64,000 nucleotides of DNA from JBGPLJ01 sp035644395 (GCA_035644395.1 DASQOR010000086.1:62001-126000), one strand, 5' to 3'; counted from the stretch's first letter, positions 8,544 through 16,240 are shown. Notes: generated from the sequence alone by a model not told the origin. Numbers and translations are program-made.

Positions 8544-9496
8544 GCGTCGCACTGCTCTGTTCCTCGCATTCACCGCTGATGTACTGCTACGCGCGGCCGC
8601 CGGACTGCCATGCGGAGACTGAGCGGTTGTTCGCCGAGCGCGCGGCCGGCATCCGCGCGTTCGATCCGGAGCTCGTGATCGTGTTCGGCCCGGATCACTA
8701 CAACGGATTCTTCCTTCGTGTGATGCCGCCGTTTTGCGCGGGCCTCGCGGCGACCGCTGTTGCGGATATAGGTGGCTTTCCCGGCAAGCTCGATGTGCCG
8801 CAGGCGCTCGCGACAGCTCTCGTCGAGGACGTGCGCGAACACGGCGTCGACCTTGCCGTGTCCTATGACATGGCCGTCGATCATGGATTTTCGCAAACGA
8901 TGTTCCGCGTACTCGGTGGGCTCGATGCTTATCCGTCGATTCCAATCTTCGTGAACGCGATTGCTCCGCCGTATGTCCATTTCGCGCGTTCGCGCGCTCT
9001 TGGCGATGCAGTAGGGCGATTCGTGCAGTCACTCGGCAAGCGCGTTCTGTTTCTCGCGTCGGGCGGCATGTCGCACAACCCGACGCGCTATTACCCGAAG
9101 TACGGCAGCGCTGACGCGCCGGTCACGGGCTACCAACTCTCAGGCGGTCACGGCGACGGACTGACGCACGCGCAATGGCTCGAGCGGCTCGAGGTCATGC
9201 ATCACGAAGGCGCGAAGATGCTCGTCGACGGTTCACGGACACGCGCCGACATCAAGCTCAATCCGGAAGTCGATCGGGTGTTTCTCGACGTCCTGACGTC
9301 GCGCGAGCTCGAGCGCGTCGACGCGCTCGATCCGTCTTGGCTCGTGGAGACCGCAGGTATCGGTTCGCTCGAGATGCACACTTGGGTTGCCGCTGCGGCA
9401 GCTAATCTCGCGGCCGGCGGATCGTTGCCGGAAGTGGATATCTATGCCGAGGCGCTCGAGTACGGCATTGCGTTCGGCATGATGCATGCCGGCTAG
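8540..9496 (+). CDS. mhpB: MhpB-type class III extradiol ring-cleavage dioxygenase
   Basis: 318 aa. It closely follows E. coli MhpB, 2,3-dihydroxyphenylpropionate 1,2-dioxygenase, which cleaves a catechol next to one hydroxyl using Fe(II) and O2. Conserved stretches include SHSPLM, FGPDHYNGFF, MPPFCAGLAATAVADIG, AVSYDMAVDHGF and FLASGGMSHNP. The two catalytic histidines fall at positions 115 and 179, the same numbering as in E. coli. The substrate here may differ, because the neighbours are not the mhp operon. It is last in the plus arm, and its TAG stop ends only two bases before the tRNA-Glu-derived repeat at 9499. Confident on family and chemistry, less on substrate. Confidence 0.9.
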   Translation: MSVALLCSSHSPLMYCYARPPDCHAETERLFAERAAGIRAFDPELVIVFGPDHYNGFFLRVMPPFCAGLAATAVADIGGFPGKLDVPQALATALVEDVREHGVDLAVSYDMAVDHGFSQTMFRVLGGLDAYPSIPIFVNAIAPPYVHFARSRALGDAVGRFVQSLGKRVLFLASGGMSHNPTRYYPKYGSADAPVTGYQLSGGHGDGLTHAQWLERLEVMHHEGAKMLVDGSRTRADIKLNPEVDRVFLDVLTSRELERVDALDPSWLVETAGIGSLEMHTWVAAAAANLAAGGSLPEVDIYAEALEYGIAFGMMHAG

Positions 9497-9498
9497 AG

Positions 9499-9545
9499 AT
9501 GGCGCTCCCAACCGGATTCGAACCGGTGTTACAGCCTTGAGAGGG
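9499..9545 (-). repeat. Left attachment repeat: displaced 3' part of tRNA-Glu
   Basis: 47 bases identical to 11603-11649. Read on the minus strand it gives the anticodon loop, variable loop, T arm, acceptor strand and CCA of tRNA-Glu. Identity stops at 9545, where the sequence continues TTCCGCC instead of the tRNA anticodon-stem and D-arm sequence, so no functional tRNA can be made here. It starts two bases after the mhpB stop codon. Confidence 0.92.
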
Positions 9546-9641
9546 TTCCGCCGGAGTATCCGGTTGTTCACGGCTGTTTTCTAACTTGTTGATCTCCATC
9601 GCTGCGCGTATACGGCTGTCTGGGGCTGTAGGCCCTGTACT

Positions 9642-9659
9642 TTCCGTACCGTTCCGTAC
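9642..9659 (+). promoter_or_regulatory. Paired TTCCGTAC octamers, candidate integrase arm site (left)
   Basis: TTCCGTAC occurs at 9642-9649 and again at 9652-9659, ten bases apart (about one helical turn), just upstream of the integrase gene. A matching pair lies near the right end of the element. Such repeated sites inside both ends are what arm-type integrase binding sites look like; they could also serve to autoregulate the integrase gene. Confidence 0.55.
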
Positions 9660-9679
9660 GACGCACTTGGGAGATCACC

Positions 9680-10828
9680 GTGGCCGATCTCACGCGCAAA
9701 GGTAGTCGCGAACGTCTTACTGCCCGGCGGGAGCCGTACTGGCAGCGACTCGCAGTTGGCGCCTATCTCGGATTCAGACGTGGACCGGACACCTGGGTCG
9801 CTCGATTTCGTGGACGTGACCGCAAACAGCAGTACCGCGCGATCGGCGAGGCGATCGAGTACGACGAAGCCAAACAACGTGCCGAGGCATGGCTCTCGCA
9901 GCTGACTGCGTCGCCGGTACGGGTCGCTAAGCGTGGGACCGTGCGTGCGGCCTTGGAAGCGTACATCGAGGATCTGAGACGGCACGGTCGTGGAGCAGCA
10001 GGGATCGAAGCAGAACGGCGGTTTAAATCGATCGTCTGGTCCGATCCAATTGCAACTACTGCGCTCGAATCGCTGACCCTGGACGACATGCTCGAGTGGC
10101 GCGACCGGCTTCTGCCTGGGCGCCAGCATCGATCCGTGAATCGCCACGTCCGATCCGTGGTTGCAGGACTCAATCGCGCTCGAAGACTCGGCCACGTGGG
10201 CAACCGCGAATCCTGGCAACTCATACCGTTGTCCGATGATGTCGAGGACGATGGCGATACCGCCGTCTACCTTTCGTCGGAACAGCGCGCGGCGTTGATC
10301 GCCGCCGCGTCTCCGGCCGCCGCGAGTTTTCTTCGTGGTTTGGAGCTAACGGGAGCGCGACCTGGGGAGCTCGCAGCGGCGGCCGTGGGCGATTTACACG
10401 CAGATTTGCTGAAGCTGGCCCACCGCAAGGGCCGGCCGCCGAAGCTGCGGACGCGAATGGTTGTTCTGAGTGCCGAGGGCGCGCGATTCTTCGCGAATCA
10501 AGCCAAAGGGAAGCTGCCGGCCGCACCACTATTCACTGAGAACGGAGTGCAGACTTGGCGAAGGCACAAATGGTCGCGGGAAGTTCGCGCGGCCATCACT
10601 CGCCATAACACTCGCGCCACCCTCAACAAGCGCATTCCGGACGAAGCCAGCGCCTACAGTTTTCGTCACGCAAGAATTTCAGAGCTGCTGCAGATACATG
10701 GTGTTGATCCGATTACGGTGGCGAACCAAACCGGTACCAGCGTAGTCATGATCGAGCGAAACTATTTGCGCTTCATCGCGTCGGCGATGCGGGAGAAGTT
10801 GGCTGCCATGAAGAGCGCGTACGCGTAA
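9680..10828 (+). CDS. Tyrosine-family site-specific integrase
   Basis: 382 aa. This phage-type tyrosine recombinase should catalyse insertion and excision of the surrounding element at tRNA-Glu. An N-terminal arm-binding/core region (about 1-190) is followed by the catalytic domain. Box I Arg227 lies in LELTGARPGEL, the catalytic Lys is probably 250 or 255, box II YSFRHARIS has Arg329-His330, and the nucleophile is Tyr362 in MIERNYLRF. The first His of box II is Tyr and the box III His is Thr (QTGTS), both seen in other phage integrases. The GTG start has GGGAG six bases upstream. The gene reads away from the left repeat, 134 bases inside it. Confidence 0.9.
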   Translation: MADLTRKGSRERLTARREPYWQRLAVGAYLGFRRGPDTWVARFRGRDRKQQYRAIGEAIEYDEAKQRAEAWLSQLTASPVRVAKRGTVRAALEAYIEDLRRHGRGAAGIEAERRFKSIVWSDPIATTALESLTLDDMLEWRDRLLPGRQHRSVNRHVRSVVAGLNRARRLGHVGNRESWQLIPLSDDVEDDGDTAVYLSSEQRAALIAAASPAAASFLRGLELTGARPGELAAAAVGDLHADLLKLAHRKGRPPKLRTRMVVLSAEGARFFANQAKGKLPAAPLFTENGVQTWRRHKWSREVRAAITRHNTRATLNKRIPDEASAYSFRHARISELLQIHGVDPITVANQTGTSVVMIERNYLRFIASAMREKLAAMKSAYA

Positions 10829-10866
10829 TCGCAAGTGCATCGAGCGTCGCTGAACAACATGGGCGA

Positions 10867-11442
10867 TCAGCCGTCCGGCGCATTTTGGAAGTCCCCTTCG
10901 CCTTCCGTGGCAAGCAGCTCGACGTCCTTTTGATTCTTGATTCGATCGAGATCGATGACGTCGCGACAAACATAAAATGGCATGAAAAGGTGATACCGAA
11001 AGTGACCGGGTGGCAAATGAAACGATTCTGTGTCGAACAGGATTTTTCGTTCCTCTGCTGGCTGCAGGAGAACGTAGCTGTCGTCATATTCGAAGTTCAG
11101 CCGACTCCTCGGAAATCGGTCACCCGGCATCTGCGTACGAAACTCATGACCCTTCTCATCCACGAACATTACGAGCTGTTCTTCGGGATCGAATGATGCC
11201 CTGTTGATGCAAATGAAGTCCGCCGAGGTATTCACAACGACAATTCGAGTGTCCTGGTGGCCTTTCGCGATCTCCGAAGCTATTCGGACCTGCGCAATCT
11301 TTTTCGCGTCATGCTTGACCGCAGACACGGCGGGTTTCTCCCGATCGCAACCGGTGACCGGTGCAATCGCTAGCAGGAGCAGCACCGCAATCTGCATTGC
11401 GCGCGTTGCATAATTTGGCGTGTAGTCAGTTATCACGACCAT
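10867..11442 (-). CDS. Predicted outer or inner membrane lipoprotein, cargo of the tRNA-Glu element
   Basis: 191 aa from the ATG at 11442, or 176 aa from the ATG at 11397; neither has a good ribosome site. A hydrophobic stretch AVLLLLAIAPVTGC ends in a lipobox, so the mature protein would be lipid-anchored at Cys32 (longer start). The mature part looks like a small beta-rich domain (IVVNTSADFICINRASF, VDEKGHEFRTQMPG, SFHLPPGHFRYHLF) and matches no family I recognise. Base composition is visibly more AT-rich than the flanking genes, which supports recent transfer. It reads toward the integrase gene. A role in surface exclusion or fitness is possible but not shown. Confidence 0.6.
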   Translation of the reverse strand: MVVITDYTPNYATRAMQIAVLLLLAIAPVTGCDREKPAVSAVKHDAKKIAQVRIASEIAKGHQDTRIVVVNTSADFICINRASFDPEEQLVMFVDEKGHEFRTQMPGDRFPRSRLNFEYDDSYVLLQPAEERKILFDTESFHLPPGHFRYHLFMPFYVCRDVIDLDRIKNQKDVELLATEGEGDFQNAPDG

Positions 11443-11549
11443 CGGACCAGAAGTTGGCGGGCGATACTTTAGTGGCAGGATAGACAAATGTCCGCAAAGT
11501 GTTACAGCGCACGATTCGTGGGCGGCCATGCACCGTCGCAATTCGGCCG

Positions 11550-11568
11550 TTCCGTACGGATTCCGTAC
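11550..11568 (+). promoter_or_regulatory. Paired TTCCGTAC octamers, candidate integrase arm site (right)
   Basis: TTCCGTAC occurs at 11550-11557 and 11561-11568, eleven bases apart, in the same orientation as the left pair. It lies 34 bases inside the right attachment repeat. The pairing with the left-end sites supports a role in the integrase complex. Confidence 0.55.
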
Positions 11569-11602
11569 GAAAATTTGCCGTGTGAGTAAGTCGCTGAGTT
11601 TA

Positions 11603-11649
11603 ATGGCGCTCCCAACCGGATTCGAACCGGTGTTACAGCCTTGAGAGGG
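11603..11649 (-). repeat. Right attachment repeat within tRNA-Glu
   Basis: Identical over 47 bases to 9499-9545. It covers the 3' part of the intact tRNA-Glu gene from CCA back to the anticodon loop. The crossover must have taken place within this stretch, most likely at the anticodon-loop end, as is usual for tRNA-targeting integrases. Confidence 0.92.
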
Positions 11650-11679
11650 CCGTGTCCTGGGCCTCTAGACGATGGGAGC
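11604..11679 (-). tRNA. tRNA-Glu (anticodon CTC)
   Basis: 76 bases, folding into a complete cloverleaf: acceptor GCTCCCA/TGGGAGC, D arm with TAGAGGCCCAG, anticodon stem CGGCC/GGCTG around the loop CTCTCAA (anticodon CTC), T arm ACCGG-TTCGAAT-CCGGT, and an encoded CCA. It is the integration target of the 9499-11649 element and was rebuilt intact by the insertion. No terminator can be seen downstream of its 3' end inside the element. Confidence 0.95.
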
Positions 11680-11708
11680 GAGCGAGGCGGGCCGTTTTCG
11701 GGCGCGCC

Positions 11709-11736
11709 ATTATAGAGAGCGCGAATCTTTGCTCAA
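11709..11736 (-). promoter_or_regulatory. Promoter of tRNA-Glu
   Basis: On the minus strand TTGAGC (11736-11731) and a perfect TATAAT (11714-11709) are separated by 16 bases. The predicted transcription start is about 23 bases before the tRNA 5' end. Confidence 0.75.
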
Positions 11737-11982
11737 GCACTGTCGGGCTGGCACTGAGCGGTGCCAATGGCGCTCGCCCCAAGCGTAAATCATGCCCCCG
11801 CAGGCACATTAAGAAGTGTTTCTATCTTATTGAATATAGCGCTAATGATTGACCCGTAGCGGAGTGCCGGCGAGCCAGGTGATTCGGCACGGGCAGCGGG
11901 CGCGCGCGGACAGCGGCAAGTGCACGGAGCGTGGGCGCTATGATACGCGCCGCTCTCAACTGGCCCCTCCGGATAGCAAGCA
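11737..11982. other. Intergenic region before pcnB; no gene seen
   Basis: About 250 bases between the tRNA-Glu promoter and pcnB. An AT-rich patch near 11815-11850 includes the palindrome TAGCGCTA. A possible -10 box TATGAT lies at 11939-11944, about 38 bases before the pcnB start, with only a weak -35. No open frame, tRNA or clear terminator could be supported here. Confidence 0.5.
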
Positions 11983-13362
11983 TTGGATACGAGCCACGCA
12001 CGGCAACCGCAGATCATCCCGCGCGCCGACCATTCCATTTCGCGCAACGACATTTCGGGAAACGCTCTCAAGGTTCTCTATCGCCTGAACGAGGCCGGGT
12101 TTCACGCCTTCCTCGTCGGCGGCGCGGTGCGCGACATCCTCCTCGGGCTCCATCCAAAGGACTTCGACGTCGCGACCGATGCGGAACCGGAGGAAGTGCG
12201 GCGCATCTTTCGCAACTCCCGGCTGATCGGTCGCCGCTTCCGTCTGGCACACGTCTACTTCGGTGACGAGATCATCGAAGTGGCGACCTTCCGCGCATCG
12301 ACCGCAACCGATGCGCCCGAGCCGGACGATGAGCCAACGTTCCCGGACGACATCGACGAGGAACATCGCGTGGTGCACGCGAGCGGACGGATCCTGCGCG
12401 ACAACCTCTATGGCACGATCGACGACGACGTCTGGCGCCGCGACTTCACCGCGAACGCCCTCTACTACAACATCGCCGACTATTCGATCTGGGACTACGT
12501 CGACGGCGTCGCCGATATCCGGGCGCGCGTGCTGAGAGTCGTCGGTGATCCGGCCACGCGCTTTCGCGAAGACCCGGTGCGGATGCTTCGCGCAATCCGC
12601 TTCGCCGCGAAACTCGGATTCACGCTGGCGCCGGAGACTGCGGCGCCGATCGCCACGCTCAAGCGCATGCTCGCCGAAGTGCCGGCGGCGCGCCTGTTTG
12701 ACGAGACGATGAAAATGTTCCTCAAAGGCGCCGCGCTCGCGACCTGGCGGCGGCTGCGCGAATTCCAGCTCGACGCGATGCTGTTCCCGGGCACCGCGCG
12801 CTACTTCGACGAGCATCCGGGCGGCCCCGAGTATCGCCTGCTCGAGCGCGGCCTCGAGAGCACGGACGCGCGCATCGCCGCCGACAAAGCGGTTACGCCA
12901 ACGTTCCTGTTCGCGGTGCTGCTGTACGCGCCGATCCGCGAAGCGGCGCTGCGTCTGCACGAGCAGGGCGCTCCGGAGACACAGGCGTACTTTCTCGCGA
13001 GCGACCACGTGCTGCGTGCCGAGCAGCGCAACGTGTCGATTCCGAAGCGCTTCACGCTGCCGATGCGGGAACTCCTCGCGCTGCAGCCGCGCTTCCGCCG
13101 GCGCGACGGGCGCAAGGCGCTTGCGCTCCTCGAGCATCCGCGCTTTCGTGCCGCCTACGATTTCCTCCTGCTGCGCTGTGAAGTTGGACTCGAGGACGTC
13201 GCGATCGGCGAGTGGTGGACCAACGTGCAGACGATGCCGCAAGACGAACGCCAGGCGCTCGTCGAGGCCAACGCCGCTCATGGGCCGCGCACCTCGGGTC
13301 CCGGTCGGCGCCGCAGGCGCAGAGGGCGGCGAAGCAAGCCATCGGGTGCGCATACGAGTTGA
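11983..13362 (+). CDS. pcnB: Poly(A) polymerase I
   Basis: 459 aa. Adds 3' A-tails to RNA, which marks it for decay. The nucleotidyltransferase core is FLVGGAVRDILLGLHPKDFD, with Gly46-Gly47 and the catalytic Asp60/Asp62 of DFD, followed by IGRRFRLAHV and the RNA-binding motif DPVRMLRAIRFAAKLGF. The basic tail (GRRRRRRGRRSK) is typical of bacterial poly(A) polymerases and separates it from CCA-adding enzymes. The start is placed at a TTG because no ATG fits; E. coli pcnB also uses a non-ATG start. Its stop overlaps the folK start by one base, as in other gammaproteobacteria. Confidence 0.93.
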   Translation: MDTSHARQPQIIPRADHSISRNDISGNALKVLYRLNEAGFHAFLVGGAVRDILLGLHPKDFDVATDAEPEEVRRIFRNSRLIGRRFRLAHVYFGDEIIEVATFRASTATDAPEPDDEPTFPDDIDEEHRVVHASGRILRDNLYGTIDDDVWRRDFTANALYYNIADYSIWDYVDGVADIRARVLRVVGDPATRFREDPVRMLRAIRFAAKLGFTLAPETAAPIATLKRMLAEVPAARLFDETMKMFLKGAALATWRRLREFQLDAMLFPGTARYFDEHPGGPEYRLLERGLESTDARIAADKAVTPTFLFAVLLYAPIREAALRLHEQGAPETQAYFLASDHVLRAEQRNVSIPKRFTLPMRELLALQPRFRRRDGRKALALLEHPRFRAAYDFLLLRCEVGLEDVAIGEWWTNVQTMPQDERQALVEANAAHGPRTSGPGRRRRRRGRRSKPSGAHTS

Positions 13363-13847
13363 TGATGTGGACGCCGGCCTACGTCGCCATCGGCAGCAAT
13401 CTCTCGGATCCTGCAACACAGGTGCGGACCGCTTTCGAGCGGCTCGGCCGGTTCAGGGACACACGCCTCGTGTCGCAGTCACGGCTCTATCGCACGGCGC
13501 CGCTCGGTCCCCAGGATCAACCGCAGTTCGTGAATGCCTGCGCGGGCCTTCTGACGCAGGCGACCCCCGAGGCGCTGCTCGCGTCGCTTCGCAACCTGGA
13601 ACGCGAGATGGGCAAGGTGCCACCGCCGGTGCGCTGGGGGCCGCGCGTGATTGATCTGGACCTCCTGCTGTTCGTCGGCGAGCAGCGCGCCACGACCGAA
13701 CTCGTGCTCCCGCATCCGCGCATGCACGAACGCAACTTCGTCTTGTATCCTCTCGCCGAACTCGCCCCCACGGTCGAGGTGCTGGGACACGGCCGCGTCG
13801 CGGATCTCGCTGAGCGAGTGGGCCGGCAGGGACTCGATCTCTTGTGA
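13362..13847 (+). CDS. folK: 2-amino-4-hydroxy-6-hydroxymethyldihydropteridine pyrophosphokinase
   Basis: 161 aa, normal family length. It transfers pyrophosphate from ATP to 6-hydroxymethyl-dihydropterin in folate synthesis. It opens with YVAIGSNLSDP and contains LYRTAPLGPQDQPQFVNA and the HPPK signature GPRVIDLDLLLF with its metal-binding Asp pair. The protein starts MMWTPAYV; the first ATG overlaps the pcnB stop (TGATG) and the second, three bases on, is equally possible. The longer frame upstream only reads pcnB in another frame. It overlaps the nucleoside kinase by four bases. Confidence 0.93.
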   Translation: MMWTPAYVAIGSNLSDPATQVRTAFERLGRFRDTRLVSQSRLYRTAPLGPQDQPQFVNACAGLLTQATPEALLASLRNLEREMGKVPPPVRWGPRVIDLDLLLFVGEQRATTELVLPHPRMHERNFVLYPLAELAPTVEVLGHGRVADLAERVGRQGLDLL

Positions 13848-14521
13848 CACAAATGAAACCTGACAAGCCGACGGCCGGACCGAACCATCGCTTCATCGTG
13901 GTGGAGGGACCGATCGGCGTTGGCAAGACGAGCCTCGCGCGCCGGCTCGCCGAGCATTTCGGCAGCGAGCTCTGGCTCGAGCAGGCCGAGGACAATCCGT
14001 TCCTCGAACGCTTCTATCGCAACATGCGCGGCGCGGCCTTCCCGACGCAGCTGCATTTCCTTTTCCAGCGCGTGCGCCAGGTGCAGGCGATGCGCCAGCA
14101 GGATCTGTTCGCCCCGCTGCGTGTCTCGGACTATCTCCTCGAGAAGGACCGATTGTTCGCGCGCGTGACGCTCGACGACGAGGAATACGCACTCTACGAA
14201 CAGGTGTACGCGAAACTCGCGATCGACGCTCCGCGCCCGGACCTCGTCGTGTACCTGCAGGCGCCGGTCGACGTGCTGGTCGAGCGCATCGCCAGGCGGG
14301 GCATCCGCTACGAGAGCCACATCGAGCGCAGCTACCTGGAGCGGCTCGCCGAGGCGTATGCGAGCTTTTTCCATCACTACGATGCCGCGCCGCTCCTCAT
14401 CGTGAACGCGGCCGCGATCGACCCGGTCGGCAACACGGCGGACTTCGGCGAACTCGTCTCGCACATGGCCGCGACGCGCCGCGGCCGGCACTATTTCAAT
14501 CCGATCGGCCATCTGCTGTAG
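13844..14521 (+). CDS. Deoxynucleoside kinase (dNK/dGK family)
   Basis: 225 aa. It phosphorylates a deoxynucleoside for salvage. The P-loop GPIGVGKT is at residues 22-29, followed by the lid and substrate motifs DYLLEKDRLFA and RIARRGIRYESHIERSYL; the ERxxxR-type lid is visible. The family is normally found next to folK in several gammaproteobacterial lineages. The GTG at 13844 overlaps the folK stop; an ATG three codons later is an alternative. Preferred base not predictable from sequence. Confidence 0.87.
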   Translation: MTQMKPDKPTAGPNHRFIVVEGPIGVGKTSLARRLAEHFGSELWLEQAEDNPFLERFYRNMRGAAFPTQLHFLFQRVRQVQAMRQQDLFAPLRVSDYLLEKDRLFARVTLDDEEYALYEQVYAKLAIDAPRPDLVVYLQAPVDVLVERIARRGIRYESHIERSYLERLAEAYASFFHHYDAAPLLIVNAAAIDPVGNTADFGELVSHMAATRRGRHYFNPIGHLL

Positions 14522-14531
14522 GCTCTGCGGT

Positions 14532-15359
14532 ATGTACACCCAGCTGCAATTGCGCGACGCTGCCCGGCCGCCGGTCAACGTCGCAACCCTGCGCAAGATG
14601 AAGGCGGACGGCGAGAAAATCGCCTGCGTCACTTGCTACGACGCGAGCTTCGCCGTGCTCGTCGATGAAGGCGGCGCCGATCTGGCGCTCGTCGGCGATT
14701 CGCTCGGCATGGTGATCCAGGGCCACGACACCACGGTGCCGGTGACGATGAACGACGTGATCTATCACTCGAGCGTCGTCGCGCGCGGACTCTACCGGCC
14801 GTTCCTGGTTGCGGACATGCCCTTCATGAGCTACTCCTCGAAGGAGCAGGCGCTCGCGAACGCCGTGCGCCTCATGCAGGAGGGCGGCGCCAAGATGGTG
14901 AAGCTCGAAGGCGGCGCCGGGCAGATCGAGATCGTCGAGTTCCTCGCGAGGCATGATATTCCGGTGTGCGCCCATATCGGACTCAAACCGCAGTCGGTGC
15001 ACAAGATCGGCGGGTTTCGCGTGCAGGGGCGCGAGAGCGAGCAGGCCGAGAGCATGATTGAAGACGCGCTGGCGCTTGAACGCGCCGGTGCGGATGTCGT
15101 GCTCCTCGAATGCATCCCGGCGGAACTCGGTGCCCACATCACCAAGCAGGTGTCGGTACCCGTGATCGGCATCGGTGCAGGACCGGACGTCGACGGCCAG
15201 ATTCTCGTGCTCTACGACATCCTCGACATCACTTCGGGCCGCAAGCCGCGCTTCGTGCGCAACTTCATGGACGGCGCCTCAGGTCCGCTCGACGCGGTGA
15301 AGCGTTATGTCGGCGCTGTGCGCGACCGGTCCTACCCCGCGCCCGAGCATTGCTTCTGA
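14532..15359 (+). CDS. panB: 3-methyl-2-oxobutanoate hydroxymethyltransferase
   Basis: 275 aa. First committed step of pantothenate synthesis: transfers a hydroxymethyl group from methylene-tetrahydrofolate to ketoisovalerate. Diagnostic stretches are ACVTCYDASFA, LVGDSLGMVIQGHDTTVPVT, FLVADMPFMSY, VKLEGG, AHIGLKPQSVHKIGGFRVQG and VIGIGAGPDVDGQILVLYD. The active-site Glu lies in LLECIPAEL. The ATG is ten bases after the nucleoside kinase; panC follows after 20 bases. It may share folate supply logic with folK just upstream. Confidence 0.95.
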   Translation: MYTQLQLRDAARPPVNVATLRKMKADGEKIACVTCYDASFAVLVDEGGADLALVGDSLGMVIQGHDTTVPVTMNDVIYHSSVVARGLYRPFLVADMPFMSYSSKEQALANAVRLMQEGGAKMVKLEGGAGQIEIVEFLARHDIPVCAHIGLKPQSVHKIGGFRVQGRESEQAESMIEDALALERAGADVVLLECIPAELGAHITKQVSVPVIGIGAGPDVDGQILVLYDILDITSGRKPRFVRNFMDGASGPLDAVKRYVGAVRDRSYPAPEHCF

Positions 15360-15379
15360 GCGCGGGCGCCGGCGGGGGC

Positions 15380-16240
15380 ATGCAGGTCGTCAATCGAATC
15401 GTGACGCTTCGGGAGCAGGTGCGTGGCTGGCGCCGGGAAAACCTGCGCGTTGCGCTCGTGCCGACGATGGGGAACCTGCACAAGGGCCACATCAGCCTCG
15501 TCGCCCATGCGCAGGATCACGCGGACCGCGTGGTCGTCTCGATCTTCGTGAATCCGCTCCAGTTCGGCCCGACCGAGGACTACGAGGACTATCCACGCAC
15601 GCTCGAGCACGACAAGGAACTGCTCAGCAAGGTGAACGCGGACCTCGTGTTCGCGCCGCCGGTGTACGAGATCTATCCGGTCGGGCACGAGCGCACGACG
15701 ACGGTCGAGGTCGCGGACCTCTCCGGCATTCTCTGCGGCGCATTTCGCCCGGGCCACTTCACGGGCGTCGCGACCGTCGTGACGAAGCTGCTCAACATCG
15801 TCCTGCCGGACGTCGCGGTGTTCGGCGAGAAGGACTACCAGCAGCTGATCGTGATCCGCCGGCTGGTCGCGGACCTGTGCCTGCCGGTCGACATTCTTGG
15901 CGGACCGACTGTCCGAGATCACGACGGGCTCGCGCTGAGTTCGCGCAACAAGTACCTGAACGTGCGCGAACGCAGCGTCGCGCCGAAGCTCTACGAGTCG
16001 CTCAAGCTCGCGAAGCAACGCATCGAGAAGGGCGAGAACGATTTCGAATCGATCCAGCAGGGCGGCATGCGGCTCCTCGAGCGCGCCGGGCTGCAGCCCG
16101 ACTACTTCGCGATCCGCCAGGCGGCGGACCTCGCGCCGCTACGCACAGAGAGCCGCGATCTCATCGTGCTGGCGGCGGCACGTCTCGGCAAGGCCCGGCT
16201 CATCGATAACGTGCACGCGCGCGTCATCGAACATCACTGA
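15380..16240 (+). CDS. panC: Pantothenate synthetase
   Basis: 286 aa. Condenses pantoate and beta-alanine with ATP to make pantothenate. The nucleotide-binding PTMGNLHKGHISL has His34 and His37 of the HxGH motif; FVNPLQFGPTEDYEDYPR, FRPGHFTGVATVV, VFGEKDYQQL and GLALSSRNKYL follow as in the family. The ATG at 15380 was chosen to match the usual N-terminus; the open frame extends further up into panB in another frame. It ends seven bases inside the convergent ndh gene. Confidence 0.95.
   Translation: MQVVNRIVTLREQVRGWRRENLRVALVPTMGNLHKGHISLVAHAQDHADRVVVSIFVNPLQFGPTEDYEDYPRTLEHDKELLSKVNADLVFAPPVYEIYPVGHERTTTVEVADLSGILCGAFRPGHFTGVATVVTKLLNIVLPDVAVFGEKDYQQLIVIRRLVADLCLPVDILGGPTVRDHDGLALSSRNKYLNVRERSVAPKLYESLKLAKQRIEKGENDFESIQQGGMRLLERAGLQPDYFAIRQAADLAPLRTESRDLIVLAAARLGKARLIDNVHARVIEHH

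Larger units (their letters stand above)
9499..11649. mobile_element. Minimal 2.1-kb tRNA-Glu-integrated element
   Basis: Two identical 47-base direct repeats (9499-9545 and 11603-11649) bound a segment holding one tyrosine integrase and one lipoprotein gene, nothing else. The right repeat is the 3' part of an intact tRNA-Glu gene, up to its anticodon loop. The left repeat is the same part without the 5' half, so it is the displaced original end. This is the normal result of integrase-mediated insertion into a tRNA gene. Paired TTCCGTAC octamers lie just inside both ends. No excisionase, replication or transfer gene is visible, so it is either a very small satellite-like element or a remnant of a larger one. 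Confidence 0.87.

Noticed and set aside
9499..9575. A second tRNA-Glu gene next to mhpB
   Set aside because: Only the 3' part from the anticodon loop onward is present; the sequence after 9545 does not supply a D arm or acceptor strand, so it is an attachment remnant.
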